A DNA stretch of 7,893 nt. Source: Flavobacteriales bacterium. GTDB taxonomy: Bacteria > Bacteroidota > Bacteroidia > Flavobacteriales_F > PHOS-HE28. Within the stretch, counting starts at the first letter, position 1; every line of letters begins with the position of its first letter. Where the stretch lies: positions 1-7,893 of the forward strand of contig JALOLX010000061.1 in assembly GCA_025455765.1 (NCBI GenBank), read 5' to 3'. This document shows, piece by piece, positions 6,247-7,893 of this stretch. The notes under the pieces were generated by a model, which saw only the letters and a list, made by a program, of their open reading frames with translations, ran no database searches and had not been told where the DNA came from. Both the position numbers and the translations under genes were made by a program.

Positions 6247-7701
6247 ATGAGGTCCCTGCTCTTCTTCGTTGTACTGCTGCGCATCCCCGCAACAGCCCAG
6301 CATTTTCAACACCTGAGCTTCGTGGACCAGCCTTTAGGCCCTCCACCTGTGGAATGGGTTTGGGCCTTCAGTGAAGGACTTGCTCCGATCATCACTTCAA
6401 CAGATGGAGGGGAAGGACTACAGGCTTTGCATATCCAAGGGAACTTCTCCACTTCAAAGGCTGGTTACATGGTGCAGCGCGACACGTCGCGGTACCCCGG
6501 GCTTCAGGCCCTTCGGGTCACTACTCGGGTCCACGTGAAGACAGGCGCGCCCAGCGTGGAGTTCTTCGCTTACACGACCACCGCGGAAGGCAATACCCTG
6601 AATTACCAAATGGCCCGCGCCGAAGCAGCCAATGGATGGCAGGACCTTGCGTTGACGTGTTGGGTCGATGAGAACGTAGGCATTCTGCGGATCGGCCTTC
6701 AGTTCAAAGGCGAGGTGGACCTGCTCGTGGACAGGTTCGAGGTGGCCACGGCGCCACGCGCTACTGCGCCCCTCGCCCCAGCGCTAGCGAACTACACGGA
6801 GGAGTTGCTCACCTTGGTCGAAGCGCATTCGCTGGTCCGCAGTTCATTGAACATGTCTGCTCTGCGCGATGATCTTCACCAACTCCTGGCCGGTGGCACC
6901 AGTGTTGCCGACCTGCAGCCGGTGGCCAATTTCTTCTTGAAGTCCATCGACAAACACAGCTTCTATTGGAGCAAGGCCGAAGTGGATGCCTGGCGCGGAA
7001 CGGATGCAGAAGGAGCGGAGGAACCAACCGGTGAAGCCGTATTCGACTTCCCGATCACCACCGGCCACATGATCGGTGAAGATGTGGCCTACCTGAACAT
7101 GCCACAGTTCAACTCCGGCAACCCGGCATGGGATACGTATTTCGCAGACACCTTGCATGGGCTGATCCGCGCCTTGGACCGCCCAGGCATAAAGGGATGG
7201 GTGCTGGATCTTCGGCAGGACCATGGTGGTAATTGTTGGCCGATGCTGGCCGGTATCGGACCGATCCTGGGTACAGGTGTATGTGGGTCTTTTGGGGCAG
7301 GTGATGACCGGTCCGAATGGTCCTATAACGCAGGTAGCAGCATGATGGATGATAGCGCGCAGTGCACTGTCTCTGGGCCCGCCTATGTTCCACTTGATCC
7401 GCACCCGCGTGTGGCCGTGATCACTGGCCCCGGTACGGCCAGCTCCGGCGAAGTGGTGGCCGTGGCCTTCCGCGGTAGGCCCGATACACGCAGCTTCGGA
7501 GCACCCACAGCAGGATACTCCACTACGAACACCAACTTCGAACTCAGCGATGGGGCCATGCTCTTCCTCGCCACTTCGGTCTACGTGGACCGGGAAATGA
7601 ACGCTTATGGAGAAGCACTACCACCCGACGAGCCCGTCGCTGACCGTGTGGACGGTGATGCCCCGTTGGAGCGTGCAGTGCAGTGGCTGCGAAGCCGATA
7701 A
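6247..7701 (+). CDS. Secreted S41-family (tail-specific protease-like) peptidase
   Basis: This is a 484-residue exported protease. The ATG at 6247 begins a clear signal peptide (MRSLLFFVVLLRIPATAQ, cut near 17-18); upstream in-frame codons back to 5980 have no signal and are intergenic. Residues about 20-168 look like an all-beta carbohydrate-binding-like domain (repeated short strands, ending VDLLVDRFEVA). Residues about 180-250 are helical and include DKHSFYWS. The S41 catalytic core is about 265-484: GWVLDLRQDHGGN (317-329) matches the S41 DLRxNxGG motif, and GTASSGE (396-402) carries the predicted nucleophile S400. FGAPTAGYSTTN and a C-terminal DEPVADRVDG follow. No PDZ domain or obvious catalytic Lys is seen; H237 in HSF and a Glu may complete the site, as in Ser-His-Glu members. 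That is inference. It is divergent from the FGE-like gene and appears to be a single-gene unit. It has no T9SS domain, so it is probably periplasmic. Confidence 0.9.
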   Translation: MRSLLFFVVLLRIPATAQHFQHLSFVDQPLGPPPVEWVWAFSEGLAPIITSTDGGEGLQALHIQGNFSTSKAGYMVQRDTSRYPGLQALRVTTRVHVKTGAPSVEFFAYTTTAEGNTLNYQMARAEAANGWQDLALTCWVDENVGILRIGLQFKGEVDLLVDRFEVATAPRATAPLAPALANYTEELLTLVEAHSLVRSSLNMSALRDDLHQLLAGGTSVADLQPVANFFLKSIDKHSFYWSKAEVDAWRGTDAEGAEEPTGEAVFDFPITTGHMIGEDVAYLNMPQFNSGNPAWDTYFADTLHGLIRALDRPGIKGWVLDLRQDHGGNCWPMLAGIGPILGTGVCGSFGAGDDRSEWSYNAGSSMMDDSAQCTVSGPAYVPLDPHPRVAVITGPGTASSGEVVAVAFRGRPDTRSFGAPTAGYSTTNTNFELSDGAMLFLATSVYVDREMNAYGEALPPDEPVADRVDGDAPLERAVQWLRSR

Positions 7702-7826
7702 CCTCAGGGCGCCTCGAATGATCTCGAACGGATGGCGCGCGCCGCTATCATTTCCCAGACTAGGCGCTCCGAAGAGAGGATACTGGAACCAGTAGTGTCC
7801 GGGGAAATTTAGTATAACACCGGCTG

Positions 7827-7843
7827 CGACCCCTTTGGGGTCG
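7827..7843. repeat. Palindromic repeat, first copy
   Basis: CGACCCC-TTT-GGGGTCG is a perfect 7-bp stem with a 3-base loop. It lies 125 bases after the peptidase stop, in a 192-base non-coding tail (7702-7893) that also holds a GC palindrome GGCGCGCGCC at 7734-7743. No T run follows, so a terminator role is not supported. It shares its core with the palindrome at the window edge. Confidence 0.8.
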
Positions 7844-7878
7844 TAACTCCGTCATCACATCTCCATTCAACATGCTGT

Positions 7879-7893
7879 GACCCCTTCGGGGTC
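7879..7893. repeat. Palindromic repeat, second copy (at the right edge)
   Basis: GACCCC-TTC-GGGGTC is a perfect 6-bp stem, differing from the first copy by one loop base. The two copies start 52 bases apart (51 bases between the GACCCC cores). The copy ends exactly at the window border, so it may have a longer stem or further copies outside. Confidence 0.75.

Noticed and set aside
6063..6284. A 73-codon minus-strand frame between the divergent genes
   Set aside because: It overlaps the start of the peptidase on the other strand, begins inside it, and its composition (Lys/Arg/Thr rich, no motif) resembles random reading.
7734..7743. GGCGCGCGCC palindrome as a terminator for the peptidase gene
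   Set aside because: The stem is short, self-complementary with no loop, and no T run follows.

Overview
The window looks like a GC-rich member of the Bacteroidota, possibly a Flavobacteriales-like lineage. The evidence is a Por/type IX (T9SS) C-terminal sorting domain, a TPR-sensor LytS-type kinase paired with a LytTR regulator, a secreted-protein N-terminus of a type common in this phylum, and an exact TTTG-N19-TAnnTTTG promoter of the Bacteroidota sigma factor. Ribosome binding sites are weak or absent, as is usual there. No plasmid, phage or complete insertion sequence is visible.

Layout. Everything from the left edge to 5972 lies on the minus strand and is transcribed right to left. First comes a two-gene secreted-protein operon: a formylglycine-generating-enzyme-like (SUMF1/FGE fold) protein (5972-4470), then, after a 9-base gap, a T9SS-exported protein with seven exact 27-residue repeats (4460-3303). 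Next is a tRNA-Asp(GTC) gene (3198-3125) with its own promoter (3229-3259) and a strong hairpin terminator (3089-3121). The terminator is followed almost at once by a TPR histidine kinase (3081-1120) and its LytTR response regulator (1080-321). At the left edge is the start of another secreted-protein gene (230 to beyond base 1). On the plus strand, divergent from the FGE-like operon, is one secreted S41-family peptidase (6247-7701). The right edge holds two GACCCC/GGGGTC palindromes that may be part of a dispersed intergenic repeat.

How the genes may work together. The kinase and regulator form a classic sensor pair: TPRs and a membrane segment sense a signal, the kinase phosphorylates the regulator, and the LytTR domain binds DNA. 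In this sequence the regulator is broken by an exact 25-base tandem duplication inside the receiver domain. Removing one copy restores a perfect 244-residue protein, so this is either a recent mutation, a slippage-switchable allele, or an assembly error. The FGE-like gene and the Cys-repeat gene are probably co-expressed as surface or secreted proteins. Their joint role is not known from sequence.

Most unusual items: the 25-base duplication that switches the regulator off, the ungapped 7 x 27-residue repeat with one Cys per unit, and the kinase start only 14 bases past a tRNA terminator.
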